Of a stretch of DNA of 64,000 nt, positions 30,450 to 43,300 are shown piece by piece (position 1 is the first letter of the stretch; each line of letters opens with the position of its first letter). This DNA comes from Bugula neritina (Eukaryota > Bryozoa > Gymnolaemata > Cheilostomatida > Bugulidae). Both the position numbers and the translations under genes were made by a program. Below the pieces are notes generated by a model. The model ran no database searches. It was given only the letters and a program-made list of their open reading frames with translations, and had not been told where the DNA came from. The stretch lies in contig OZ037768.1 of NCBI GenBank assembly GCA_964035545.1, forward strand, positions 4,951,241 through 5,015,240, read 5' to 3'.

Positions 30450-31250
30450 ACCATGAGACTGAGAGTAAGTATCACGTTAGCTAAGACTTGGAGAATAGGA
30501 CTTAGAGTCAGACTGAGCGCAGATGTCTGTCAGACCTGTATTACTATGAGTATCACTATCAGTGTGAATATGACTATCACTATGAGTAGGACATTGACTT
30601 TGAGATTAGCTCTGACTGTGAGTGTGACTATCAGACCCAGTGTATCACTATGAGTATGACTATCAGTATCCCTATGACTATCACTGACACTATGACTCTA
30701 TCATATCTATCAGTCTATGAGACTCAGATTCTCTTTGAGTATAACTTTAAGTCTATCACTATCACCATGATTATTACTATTAGTATTAGACATAGTTATA
30801 GTATGACTATCAGCCTACCATCTATGAGTATGAATATCAATATGAAATTGAATATGAATATCAGTAGAAGTCTCATAATCAATATCAATATGAATAGAAT
30901 ACTATTACTATTGGTATTATATAATACCAATAAATCATAATAATTATCAGTATCAGCATGAGTATGACTACGAATACGAGTATCATGTCATAGTCAGTGT
31001 TACTCAGTTACACTTACTCTTACTCTTAGTGACTTACACTTACAGTCAGTTTCACACATTATGATCATCATTATCCGTATGAGTATGATTACGAGGATGT
31101 AAGTTACAGTTAGACTAAGTATCAGCATCACTATCACTATCAGTATTAGTATGAGTACCAGTATGTTTATCAAATTCAATTTCCAACTCAAACTGAAACT
31201 CAAGCCCAATGCCAAGTGAAGAAACTCAGATTCAGAATGAGAACTCAAAC
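30450..31250. repeat. Degenerate 6-bp periodic tract (TAT + 3)
   Basis: For about 800 bp the sequence is built from TAT alternating with triplets of the form GAG, CAC, GAC, CAG and GAA (for example TATGAGTATCACTATCAG). The register is kept over long stretches but unit order is irregular. Open frames in it are by-products of the low stop density in this composition. Confidence 0.8.
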
Positions 31251-31919
31251 TGAAACTGTGTTTTTGTTGAGCTCGTAGTTGTTGGTTATTTAAAAAAAAT
31301 AATTAAACTGCATTTTGAAAATCTCAATAACGGTAAAAGCTGAATTATTATTAACAATCAATTCAATTTCAATGCGATTAATAAGTATCAATAATTCCTA
31401 ATGGTCAAGGTGAGGTTTTATATACCGAGTGTTCGTTCTAAAAATAGATATTGTTATTGCAGTCTTTTTAAGCCTTATTTAAATAGTAAACGTATATTGG
31501 TTTGACAATATAATTAGAGGCGCCAAGTATTAGCTCGGGTTCTTTTCAAAATTAAAGAAAATAGAGAAGTTTGATATTTGTAATAGAAAACAAGCATAGC
31601 AATAGCATGAGCAATAGAAAGATTTTAATCTTTAGTTGACTCGCCATTCTCCCCATCGACGAAATTGGTCCACTCAGGTCCTATGATACCCCATACTGAT
31701 ACATAGTAATACATTCGTGTTCTCATACTCATACTCATGTATCATCATCATGTATGATGTTAACGATATTCTTTTTCTAATTCTATCCAAAATCATATTC
31801 ATATTGATAGTGTAAACTTGCGTCTTAATTTGTTTACTCACTCCCTGAAGTATAGCAATAAGTGTTTCTTTCGTAACGACTACATCTCAAACTGAAACTA
31901 ACAAACCATTTTATTTTTA

Positions 31920-32480
31920 ACTTTTAAGGAAGTATTACTATTACTATTAGTATTACTATTAGTATCAGTATTGCTATTACTATTAGTATTAGTATTACAT
32001 TTAGTGATTTACTATTATTATTACTATTACTATTAGTATTACTATTACTATTAGTATTAGTAGTACTATGAGTATGAATATAACTATAACGTATAATTAT
32101 AAGTATTACTATTATTAATACTAATAGTAATACTAATAGTAATACGCCTAATACTAATAGTAATACTTATAGTTATATTCAGTATTAGTATTAGTATTAC
32201 ATGTACATTTTGATTTAGTCTTAGCCTTACTGAGTTATTATTTATATTGATAGTGATACTGATAAAATATTTTATTAATTTGTATCGCTTAGCTTTATCA
32301 CTTAATCTTATGTATTTAATTTTGTACTTATGCTAACAGTAACTCTAAGAGTAAGTAACACTAAATCTAATACTAATAGTATTATAAATAGTAATAGTAA
32401 TACTAATACAGTAATACTAATAGTAATAGTAATACTTATACTCTTATTATAAGTTCAAGGTTATAGTTATAGGTACACTA
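31920..32480. repeat. Degenerate TAC/TAG/TAA triplet-like tract
   Basis: Mixed units such as ACTATTAGTATT and TAATACTAATAG fill most of this stretch. The strand bias switches: near 31930-32090 the plus strand is rich in ACTATTAGT, and near 32100-32170 and 32340-32430 in TAATACTAATAGTAAT. That arrangement gives long inverted near-repeats. Confidence 0.7.
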
Positions 32481-33139
32481 ACACAGTAAGTGTAGCATTC
32501 ACATTGATCATTGATGATTGGAAATGAATTATTAATATTATAATTATTTATTGTTGACATTGTTAATATAGCATTAACTATGCTTAAAATAATACTTCTA
32601 TTGCTAATGACCTGTGATTATTATAATAATTATTAATAATATTATGATTAAAGCATCAATTCATATTAAATTTTATTAGTAATACTAGGAGTTCTATGGT
32701 AATTATAATCAAATTGTATATGGTGATAACTGCAATAATGTTAATATTCAATTTGATTCAACTCTAAAGTTATTATTTGTATTACCAGAAAAAAATGTTA
32801 TAAGTAAATTTTTCATAAGCCCAGGTATACTTAGTATTGCAATATCACAGAGTTTTTCATAGGCTGGTAATAAAATATGTTGAAATAATTGTAGTCAGTC
32901 CTTTTTTAAATGAAATTTTATTGATGTATCAGATTTTTTATATCTTTATTCTTTTGTGATAAAAATATATACATTGAAATTTCATAGTTATTATACCAGA
33001 CTTGTTGTTTAGCTTTCAGCGTACTCTAAGCGAGCTATAGTATGGTTGTCAACTGATATCCGTCGTCAATGCTCACTGATAGGTACTGCATCACAATTGT
33101 AACTAAAATTGTTAGACTTTTTTCAGACGTACACTAAAG

Positions 33140-36100
33140 ATGAAGAAACTACTCTGTGCTGTTGCTTTTTTGGCATTTGCTAGCACATTCACCTTAGCTG
33201 TCCCAACCAACTCAAGTACTGTCAAGCCTTCCACTACAAGTCAGTAGTTTATGCTTTGAGTAAATTTCAGTTGTAGAACTTATCTTTGCAGGAGCTTGGC
33301 ATTAATACAACGTTATCCGAAAAGTTGTTATGTTTAAAGTAGAAACAATAGTAGTTTTGAAGCAAAATAATAAAGGTGCCGCACCATCATTATATGTTTT
33401 TGCATAGATAGAAAATTGATTTAAAAATTAGTATTGCTTTCGCTAAAATTTGCCTGTGTTTCAGATACAGGTTCAGGCATTTTTGAAAAGTACTAATGTA
33501 ATTAGTACTTTTGTTTTTAGTATAAAAATGTAATTAGCGTTTCTGCTATGTTTTATTTAATCAGTGATTGTTGTTATTAACCATCATCTCTACCATATCT
33601 ACATTGTAATGACGCTTGTTCCTGCATGTCACCTCCTTCTGTTATGAGCTCACAATGAATCTTACAGCTCTTGGTGTTTGCTCCCAGTATGATGGAAAGG
33701 ACTGTAACAGTTGTGTCAGCAACTCAAAGGGTAAATGTGCCTACTGCAATGAAGAGAAATTGTGTCACCCAGTGCTGTCGAAAGGGTTGTTCAGTGAGAG
33801 TAAGCTATGCAAAGGTGGACTGAGTGACATCAGTTGGGGTACCTGCTCAGGTATGTCTAGAAACTGGTAGAACAAAGGCCATGGTTTGTTATCTTGCTCA
33901 CAGTTAGCTTTAACAATGTTTTTATTTTCGAGTGCTGATAATCTATCAAGTACTTTGAATATATAGCTTACAGGCATCTGTAGTTAGCTTTACATTAACT
34001 AGTTAACTAGAATTTGTTATTGATTACAGCCATTCATTTCCTCTAAAACATAGTCCTACATCTGCTGTGGGGAAATGTGAAAAATTGCATCTCCACTTCA
34101 TGTACTTTTAATTTCTAAACTATATTGTAGCGTTAATTGTGTTATTTTTCATGGGGAGACTGTAATGCTAACTTCAACTATTGTGACCAGTTCCCCTGTC
34201 TAATTTCCAACATCCTTATGGGTTTTGAAACCTATATTTCTCCATTACCACTCATATGTTATGATTCACAGTGAACATGTTGGCTCTGATCATTGGTGTG
34301 AGTGTTGTTGGCGGACTCCTTATAATCTCTTTCTGCGCATGTATTTGCTGTTGTTGCTGCTGCAAAAACTCGGCCAAACAAAAACTTAAATGGATGAAAC
34401 AAGATGCTGCCGCTGCCAGAAAAACGGAAGAACGAAAAGCCAAGTACGCTGAAAGGTATTGGAGATGTTATATTCATATGGTTACTACTTTCAGTGAATC
34501 CCCTTTTTCTATATATCAACTGGTGAAGAGATTAGTGTTCTATTCAGTGTATACATTAGTCTGTGGGAGTCGTGTTGGTCTAGTTGTAATACAGTATATA
34601 TTATACACAATATGAATGCAGTCTACAGGCATGTGATAACAGCTCAAAATACTTTTATAGTTTTATTTTGATTTATATTTTCTTAGCCTACATTTACACA
34701 TATGTGACTGGTCATATTACTCTCAGTGAAAGTGAGATATTTCACTATTGTCAGTATAGTTTATGAAAGGTTATAAAGTTTAACCTTGTGCATTCATCTA
34801 TATACGAGTACAACATCTTTACAGCATAAAATGGATGAATACTGGTGACCAATTTGAATTTTGTAATAACAATTAAAAATTTGAGATGGCACAAACACAG
34901 CATAAATTGTACTGGGAAAGATATTGCCTGTCATACCTTCTGTTGTGGTACTTCTACGTTCACTTGGTTGTGAAATGATCAGTTGAGTGCATAACTGGCT
35001 CTTGCCCAACTTGGCTAGTAGTTGTAACTAGTCGTGCGTGACTGGTCTGAATACAACTAACTGGTACCAGCAAGCATGGTAGTGATATATTTACCTTTGC
35101 AGCTGTGAGATCAAACAAGTTGAATTATTAGTGATATTTTTAGCTTAATACTTGGATCATAGCCATTTTTTGATACATAATCTCTTAGCATTGTTAAATG
35201 ATAACACAATCGAAGATTTTATTGTTTTATTACTTTGTAAAAGTAGCAGTAGACAACTTCGTAAAAGTTTTCAACAGTTACTTTTTTATTTTCACAATAC
35301 AATATTGCATGGAAGTGTCAAGCACGCTTTTCATATCACACTACTAGAACAACTCGATGGTGTAGTCTAGACTTTAATTCTGTGGACTTCAAACCTCACT
35401 GCATATCATGTATAACTCTGTTTACATATCAAAACACTGCTTGCTGATATTTGCAGGAGAGCTGAGCGTCAAGTTAAAAATGATGAAATAAGAAAGAAAT
35501 ATGGTGAGTTGACAGTGTAAAATAGTTTCAAATGCAATTCTTCTAGTTTTTGCAATGCATAGTTACATAATCAATGTTTTAATTTAAACGCCAGACATCA
35601 ATTTAGCTAATGTGTCTGAGAATATTTTTTGATCAATAAATTAATCTTGGCTTGGCTTGGCTTGCTTTATCTCATCACCAGTTTGAATGGTGGTGAACAT
35701 AGCAACACAATTAAATAAATGAAAGAGATCATCTATAAGTTTATGGTGACAAAATACCCACATGTCTATTCTGAGCTTACCCTAATCATCCTAGTCTAAT
35801 TACTTGATTATTTCCACTCAAATTCTTTATTCATTATGCTACAACAAGCATGCCATTTGTAATTTGCTCACTGCCATTTTCAAGTGTTGGCTTTAGGTAT
35901 GCTGTAAGTATAGCTGTGTATTGAGTAAATAAAGCTTGTTAACATGTCATGTGATCTTCTACGTGACATGCATATAGATGTTTGAGCTGATGGCTTGTTG
36001 ATGAGATGATGTAACTCAACACTGATTAGCATTTCTTCAATTTATTGTTTTGTTTTATACGCCACAAGTGGGTGTTCAACTTGTAGTCGTTGTGGTGAGG

Positions 36101-36199
36101 TGCAGATGTATCCTATTCTGTATTATAACTGGTATACTTGTAGGACTGTTCAAGGGGGACCAAGGAAGTTACCAGAGAATGGAAGAAGATGACGCATAA
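33140..36199 (+). CDS. PTTG1IP: PTTG1-interacting protein (PBF) homologue
   Basis: PTTG1IP is a small type I membrane glycoprotein. Five exons (33140-33239, 33668-33850, 34272-34455, 35457-35503, 36144-36199) join in phase to 189 residues (human 180). Residues 1-20 form a signal peptide. A cysteine-rich PSI-type domain follows (about 38-93: CSQYDGKDC, CVSNSKGKCAYC, WGTCS). A membrane helix spans about 97-119 and runs into a run of six cysteines (120-125, likely palmitoylated). The cytosolic part is a highly charged helix (KQDAAAARKTEERKAKYAER) and the tail ends GLFKGDQGSYQRMEEDDA, matching the GLF block and Tyr-based sorting signal of the family. An acceptor-like site (ACTTTTTTCAG) lies 13 bases before the ATG. 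AATAAA at 36853-36858 is a candidate poly(A) signal. Confidence 0.9.
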
Positions 36200-37314
36200 C
36201 TTCTAATGGCTATGTTGTGTTATTATTATGGTGAATATGCAAACTATCAAGTACCCGATTCATTCACTCTTTGCCTAATTTTTATTTATCATTGTTTGCT
36301 GTTTAATATTTTTTGTAACAATATTTGTGCCTGATAATAGCTCACTCATCCACTTTTTATCATATTCAGTTTTTTGCTTTATTAATTTTTTGCTATATGT
36401 ATTGGGAACATATTATTATGTCAATACAGTGTTACACTATTAAAAAATAGTGGCGTGGCTTCTCTTCTGTTTGAATCTTGTTACAGGAATTCTTTCATTG
36501 CTGCAACAAATCATGGTAAAAGTTAAAGTTTTCCAATTGATACACTGATACCATATACCTATATCACTCTACTAAAGGTGTAACGGTTAGCATTATCTTA
36601 TGGTCATGTTGAACACACATCAAGTATCACATGCAACTGACAACTCTTAATTTATGCAGCCTGGTGTTACTGTGTGACTTAATGCACATAGAAGTATGGT
36701 AACTATATTAATTGAAGTAGTAAAGTATAAAGAGAATTAAGCTATTCAATGTTTTAAATAGAAAATTAATTCTCCTAACTTACCAGACTTGTATTGTTCT
36801 ATGATTGGAATATCGTGATTCTCGGGCTCTACTCTACAAATTATTTGTACTAAATAAAGTTTTCATTGTTCTAGCAGTAAGCCTATAATTTTGTTGAATC
36901 ATAATGCTTTGGTAATTTAATCACTTTTGCTTAATTTAAAAAAAGTTGTTGCATTCTTGTAATTTTATTCCAAGATGAATGAATAGAATTTAATAAAACC
37001 TATATCTTTCAGGATATGACTATGTGAGTTATTACAGCAATAAAAAGAGATTAGATAGATTACAAATTAAGCATAGCAAGCTATTGTAAGTAAGAGAACT
37101 CATTATCCAATATAATAGTATAATAAATGTCCCATTACCTTGTGGAACATCTTCCAGGATTATATATAATGGATCTTTTACTGAAAACATGATTGGACGT
37201 CAAAGAAGATGAGCTATTCAGGTGACTGTTTCCACGCTAACAACAAAATATATAGTAGAAATAAACTCACAGAGTGATGTGTATGCTAACACCATATTAG
37301 TATTACAGGCAAGT
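36200..37314. other. Convergent 3' region of PTTG1IP and the unknown gene
   Basis: This is AT-rich with the AATAAA noted above at 36853-36858. No exon or clear repeat is seen. Confidence 0.4.
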
Positions 37315-40300
37315 TTAGTGTATCAAAGCACTTTGACTAGAGTTTAAAAGCAAACCCACTGGTTTCAATTGCTTGATGGCTCTGTTCAAATCACCCTCAA
37401 CAGTCTCGCTTCCTAAAAGATATACAAATAGATTAAGCATGTGCATTATTCACTGCATAATATAATGTTGATTGCTAACTTAATAATATAGTTATTCACT
37501 ATAGTGGACATGTATGTCAAATATATTTTAAAATTTTGCATAAACTATAATATTAAAATACGTAAGAAAGTCACATTTACAATCTTCTACCCTAATTTAA
37601 TAAAATGCTATAATTTAAGCTTGAAACAGTTACAAGTGAAACACTATTTCTAAAAAACACATACTGCACATTAATTTTTTTTCAATGGCCTATGCTGGGT
37701 TTTGAGACTCATATATTATATACCTGCTAATTTAGAAGTTGTACTAGGTATTAGCTGTATTGGGGGTAACTCAACCTTGTCCATGTTATACCCATTCCAC
37801 AACCTATATTGTTTCACTAAGATATCTTTGTTTCTACTGAATGGATTTGCGGGTTGAAGAGATGCTTCCATACTCATCTGTGCAGCCTATAATAAATCAG
37901 TCATCTTTTTTACAAATTTAACACGCATTACAATATGGTTATCAGTTAGGAAGATACATGCAAAAGGCAACAATAATTTGGAATTTTCTAGTTCAATAAA
38001 GTTTTGTTATTATAAAATTAGGTTATACAACTTTTATAATGTATCAAAGTTTTTAATTTATATGACCGCCTATAATTCATTTTTATGTTACGTTACTTAA
38101 AGTGCCTAATGTTTAGAGGCCATTTGTTATGAAACACACTTTAATATCTAAATAATAATACATACAATGTCATGCATGAAACCTAAGACATACATCTATT
38201 GCAGGTGTATGTTGGCTACATCAAACTTTAATTTAATATAATAAATTTTATGCAATTACTTTTGAATAAAGTTAGAATTGTTACTGGAGCTAGCACAAAA
38301 TAATCTAGCAGTGTAACAGTTCAACAACAACATACAGTTTTTTCTTCTTTAACTTCCAATGCAGCTGCAGACATCCTGTTGGCTATAGATCTTGCCTTTG
38401 ATCTTGTCATGACGGCCCCAAACCTGGCTCTGGCTAGCCTGGCAGAATTCCTTTGCAGAGATCCACTATTACCTGAGGAGAGAATGTCATCAGCATAACT
38501 ACAATCTGTTGTATATTTTAATCTTTAAAATTTATATATTTTAATAATTAATGCCATAAAAATTAAACTCATAGCTGAAATTATCCTACCGTTTCATAAT
38601 CTAAACATTTTAGAAAGCTGTAATATGTTTATTATAACCTGCTCTACATTTAATCATTTATTGTACTTAAACTTATAGCCCCTTAAATAGTTTGACAAAA
38701 TTTATAGGAAATAATACTTGTTGTTCTAGGCCTCCTTAGTAAGAGTTTATCATCAGTTTCCCATCTGATTATAATTCCATCTCTAATAGTATTCTGAGGA
38801 CTTGGACATGGTTGAACCTTTGGCACAGGGTCTGTGTCTATATATCCTGCTGACTTAATTACAGTGTTATCTTTGGTTAGCAATATGTTGCCTGGCACAC
38901 TGCTCTACAAGTATTCCAACACTCTGTCTTTTAAAATACAACATCCTACATACACTATAAAATTATTTCAAAAAAAATTAAGTCAACTGCTTTTATAAAT
39001 TTATATGAAATCAGTGAAATATAATGTACATGGTAAGAACATATATAATACCAAACGGTTTTTACTAAAGTTTTATATGTAATATAAATGGCAAGATCAT
39101 ATATTAACCTTCTTTGTCAAAACTATATTGCTATGTTTCTTTTATTATCAAGTTAAGTTTTAAATGACTACATTCCGATAACTTTTTCTTTGCTATCTGC
39201 CTTAGCTGATGTATGGGAATTCGATGCTGTCATATATCATTTTCATTTTCAAAAAGATGTTAAATTAACCCAGCTTCTAAAAAGTGATGATAAGCCATGC
39301 CATACATTTGTGAGGTTAGTTAATATAAGTGATGATGATAAATGAGTAAAATCTGTATAATTTTGAGTTACTACTATGTATAACAGATATTACATGGTAG
39401 AATCTACTGTTTATAATGTATGTTATATGGTAGAAGTTACTGCATATAAAATACATTATATAGTACAACTTACTGTATATTATATACACCATTATAGTAG
39501 AAGCTACTGTTGATAACATTTTATAGTATATGTAGTATAAAAGCTATATACTGTATATAATGTAGATTACATTAGCAAATTTTAATTACCAAGTGTAGTC
39601 TTACCTACCAACTTTTCAGAACTAGTCATCACTGCCATTTAATTTACTACTTGCTTATACCCTGACATTCTATACTATACTTAACTACATATTCATATGG
39701 CTCAGCGCTGCAAGACTTTGAGAATTTAATAACGCAATGGAGTTAATTTTATGAAATACTAATTGTTCCATTCAACTGTGCCTTAATATTGAAAAGATAA
39801 TCAGAAACTTTGTTGACGTCTAATATATTCATATCAAAGGTTTCCATTAAATAATATATAATGTATTATATTTAAAGCGAGCGCTATTAGACTGCAGTTA
39901 ATGACATGGAAACATTCACTATATACATAAGATGGCTAGAGGTCTATAAATTGATGTCTTATAAACTTTTATTTGAAACTAATACTGCTAAAGCAACCAT
40001 CAAAATAGGTGTAAATAGTATCCATACTCACGCGCACACGAGCACGCACACGCACACGCACACACATGACATAGCTAACAACAAAACTTGAACGTCATGC
40101 AGATCCTTACAGTGAAAAGTTGCAGGCAGTTTTTTTACCTTATTATTACAATAAAACATATTGTAGACAGGTTTGAGAAACACTCACTGGTCTATTAGTA
40201 GAAAATGTAGGAGTTTTGTCAGTAGAATGTTGGTTTTGCTGCCTATCTTTCTCATTCAAATACTGCAGGTGATAGGAGTTGCAGACTTTCACAGGAGCCA

Positions 40301-40340
40301 ACTTAGGTTTTCTTATAGCTATTTTATTCCGTAATGTCAT
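37315..40340 (-). CDS. Unrecognised 245-residue basic protein
   Basis: Five minus-strand exons (40340-40188, 38904-38718, 38472-38336, 37886-37724, 37412-37315) with good GT-AG sites join in phase to one open frame of 245 residues. I do not recognise the family. The N-terminal 50 residues are basic with a KPKLAPVK segment. The middle (about 52-115) has an IIIRWETDD block and RRPRTTS. An Arg/Ala-rich helical part follows (RNSARLARARFGAVMTRSKA). Then come a conserved-looking NPFSRNKDILVKQYRLWNGY segment and a short tail with GDLNRAIKQLKPVG. No signal peptide, membrane helix, zinc motif or enzyme signature is visible; it is probably nuclear or cytoskeletal. An acceptor-like TTTTAG lies 14 bases 5' of the ATG. 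Intron 1 contains a CA microsatellite. The exon structure, and not homology, is the evidence that it is a gene. Confidence 0.7.
40029..40070. repeat. CA-type microsatellite
   Basis: An imperfect (CA)n/(CG)n run lies in intron 1 of the unrecognised gene. Confidence 0.85.
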
Positions 40341-43300
40341 GATCAGCTTTTTGGCTAAAATCTAGTACTCGGTTCTCAGTATAGTGGCATATGTGTATAT
40401 CATTGTAAGTTACTTATTATAATGCATTTAATTCTTTAAAAACAGGTTGGTTACAATCAATGTGCATTTTATTTTGGCAATGCCTCATGAAATGAAAACA
40501 TTTTAGCTTGTAATTGAAAAATAATAATGTTTATATTAAAAACAATATTAAACAATTGGTGCTTATTCAGTGTAAGGTGTATGCAGTCTGTAATACTTGC
40601 ATAGGGGACATAACTTCAAAATATACCAGGCACAAGATGATAGAAAGGTAATGTCCTGCTTTAACCAAGACATTTGAAATGTTACCAAAACATTGCAATA
40701 ATGTATGTATATATTTATAAATTGTCACAGATAAAAATTTTTGTTAGAATTGTATAAAAATGTACATTAAAAATGTTCTAAATTTCATTTAAAAAAACTG
40801 GATTAAGCATAACAAAATAAATTACTACATGTATTATATTACACCATGCCCTTAGTTAATGTATGTATTATATACGCAACGTCAACTACTTTAAAGCAAT
40901 GTAGTATTACATTTCTTGACCATAGCTTTAGTTCATGTTATTAGACCTACCATATTTCATGAGTTGTGGGCAACTAATTCATGACTTATATAAACTTGTA
41001 GTAACTATTACATTTGATACATTGACATGAGTATAATTATGTATCTAGAACATGTAATTGTAGATGCATCGCTCTATATATCAGCCATTTTTAAAGTCCT
41101 GGTCATTGCAGTGTAAATGCTCCTAAAATTTATAAGGCATCTTCTAATCAAGTCAAATCACCATGGATATCAGTTTTTCTGTAATCCCAGAAAACTTGTT
41201 TAAAATTTAAACCCCTTTGTGCAATATATAAAAAATATGTTTAATTGCTGAAAGATCAGTATGCCAGACCATAGCTTTGTATTCTCTTGCATCTAAGATA
41301 TCAACTGCTCACAACTTGGAAGCAGTCAACTGTATCTAACACTTGAAAATCTAGAGAACATCTTCCTTTGACCAATTACAAAACTACCTAGTACTTATAA
41401 TATTATTCTTGCTCAGTACAGATCCTTCTAGCTCATTGACGTACGCAATAAGCACCAAGTTTTATTGGTATTATAACGCACTTACCAGTTGCGGATCTAG
41501 TTGTATATGTTGTAGAAAACTAACCAATGAGAACTTTATTTAGCCTATCACGTGGGCAAGAGTTCCAAAACAATAACAATAACATTGGCTGCGTGGGCTT
41601 GCTTGGACACATTTTATGCTGATAGTGATATTTTACAACAATTTGGGCGATTTTGAATTATTTGAATTATAACTGCAAGAGGTTGTTTATGTCTGTTTAA
41701 AACACATAGTATAAGAACAGTTATATGGAAGTAGGTAGTTCGAAAGTGATTCAAACTGTCACTGTCTTATAGTTATACTGATAATCGTAGACTTGAGCTT
41801 TGCTTTTGTCTTTAGAGTTTGACGAAGAATAATCACTAACCAGGCTTGGTTGACAACTAACTATCAGTTTACTTCTTTAGACGGCACAGAGTTTTCAACA
41901 TCTTACGGATATTTAATCATAAAGGTAGAACATCTATTTAATATTCATAATCGTAGCGGTATTATTATTAAATTCAATTTGAAATCGAAAGCTATCACTT
42001 TGACTACGAGTATGACTCAAGTATATCATTGTAATATAGTTATAGTAATAGTTATATTTATAAGTTATAGCCCTATCATTATGATTATGATTATGCCTAT
42101 AGGTGTCGTTACCGTGTTAGTGTAGCTGTAAGTATATCAAATTCAATGTGATAATTTTTGTCGTAATGATCAATAATGTAAATCACTAAATCAGTAAATG
42201 TGTGTATCGTAATCATTTCATTTTCAATGAATTAATATTATTATTATAAATAATACAATATTTATTGTTTGAATAATGTCAATGATTATTATCATTATTA
42301 GTATGCATAGAGTTGGTTTTAGCTGTAAAAGTTGCTGTCAAAATATTCATTTGATTGCACATCTGAATGAAAAATATTAAATGCAATACTAAGAGTAAGT
42401 CTAATAGTAATAGTAATAATAATAGTAATAGTGTACCATGCAGCCATGTTTATGTTGGATATTCACCTAAATAAATATGTTTATCTCAGTTTAATGATCA
42501 TTATTTTTTCACTTATGCTGATACTTACTCTTAATTTTACGGTTTAATAACAAATTATCAATATGCTTGTCTAATTTTTTGTCTAAACAGTTTTTTGTAA
42601 ACCATAAAAAGTAAAGCTAACTAACTTTTACAGTATAAATTAATTTAGTGTGTAGTGGTCTCTTATCCACTAACCCTCCCATGCCAACCTCACAAACCTA
42701 AACAGATTTTTGATGGAATACCTAGATCATGTTGATGAAACTGGCGACAGTTTTGATTTGTTGTGCAAAAGGTTTACATTTGACTTTTTTTTCTCCTACT
42801 TATGAAAATAAACAATTGCAGTGCAATATTACAGGGATTTTTAGAACTAATGTTGAAAGTTGTACATGCAGTTCTGTTCACAGCTCTGAGTTCTCAAGAA
42901 AGGTACATGATAGTGTAGTATCAGTATGTATCACTATACTTAGCGTCTGTCTATTAGAACAAAACACTGCCAACTTCCCTGAATTAGTCACTCAGTAGAT
43001 TTCCTCTGGTGAGAGAGTTGGCATCTCTATTTAGCTTGCATAAGAGTTTTTACTATCTGAATATGTTCGTGTTTTATCACGTGGAGTTAATCATGTGAAT
43101 CTGGGCGCAGCAAAGTGATATCGTGTTACACAATGCAGTTGTTACACTTTGGTTTTCTGAATACATGATCTGAACTTGACTGCTGTAAATTAAATTATAG
43201 CTTCTATTTTTTCATTTAATTTCGTGTGGTACTGAATTGGTTTATTTAATAAAAGTCTATTTAAACTTGATTTGAAGGGTTCGTGCCTAGCCAGGTTGTT

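Larger units (their letters stand above)
29932..33139. other. Divergent spacer between MAPK7 and PTTG1IP
   Basis: About 3.2 kb without a supported coding exon; most of it is low-complexity (see the two tracts below). A strong pyrimidine tract and CAG end at 33126, 13 bases before the PTTG1IP start codon. Confidence 0.5.

Noticed and set aside
30453-31248. Open frames across the TAT-periodic tract on both strands
   Set aside because: Frames arise from low-complexity composition (runs of Met, Ser, Thr, Ile); no splice structure or recognisable motif.
41850-42125. A 91-codon open frame in the long spacer
   Set aside because: Half of it is Ile/Val/Met repeats from simple sequence; no homology and no fitting splice partners seen.
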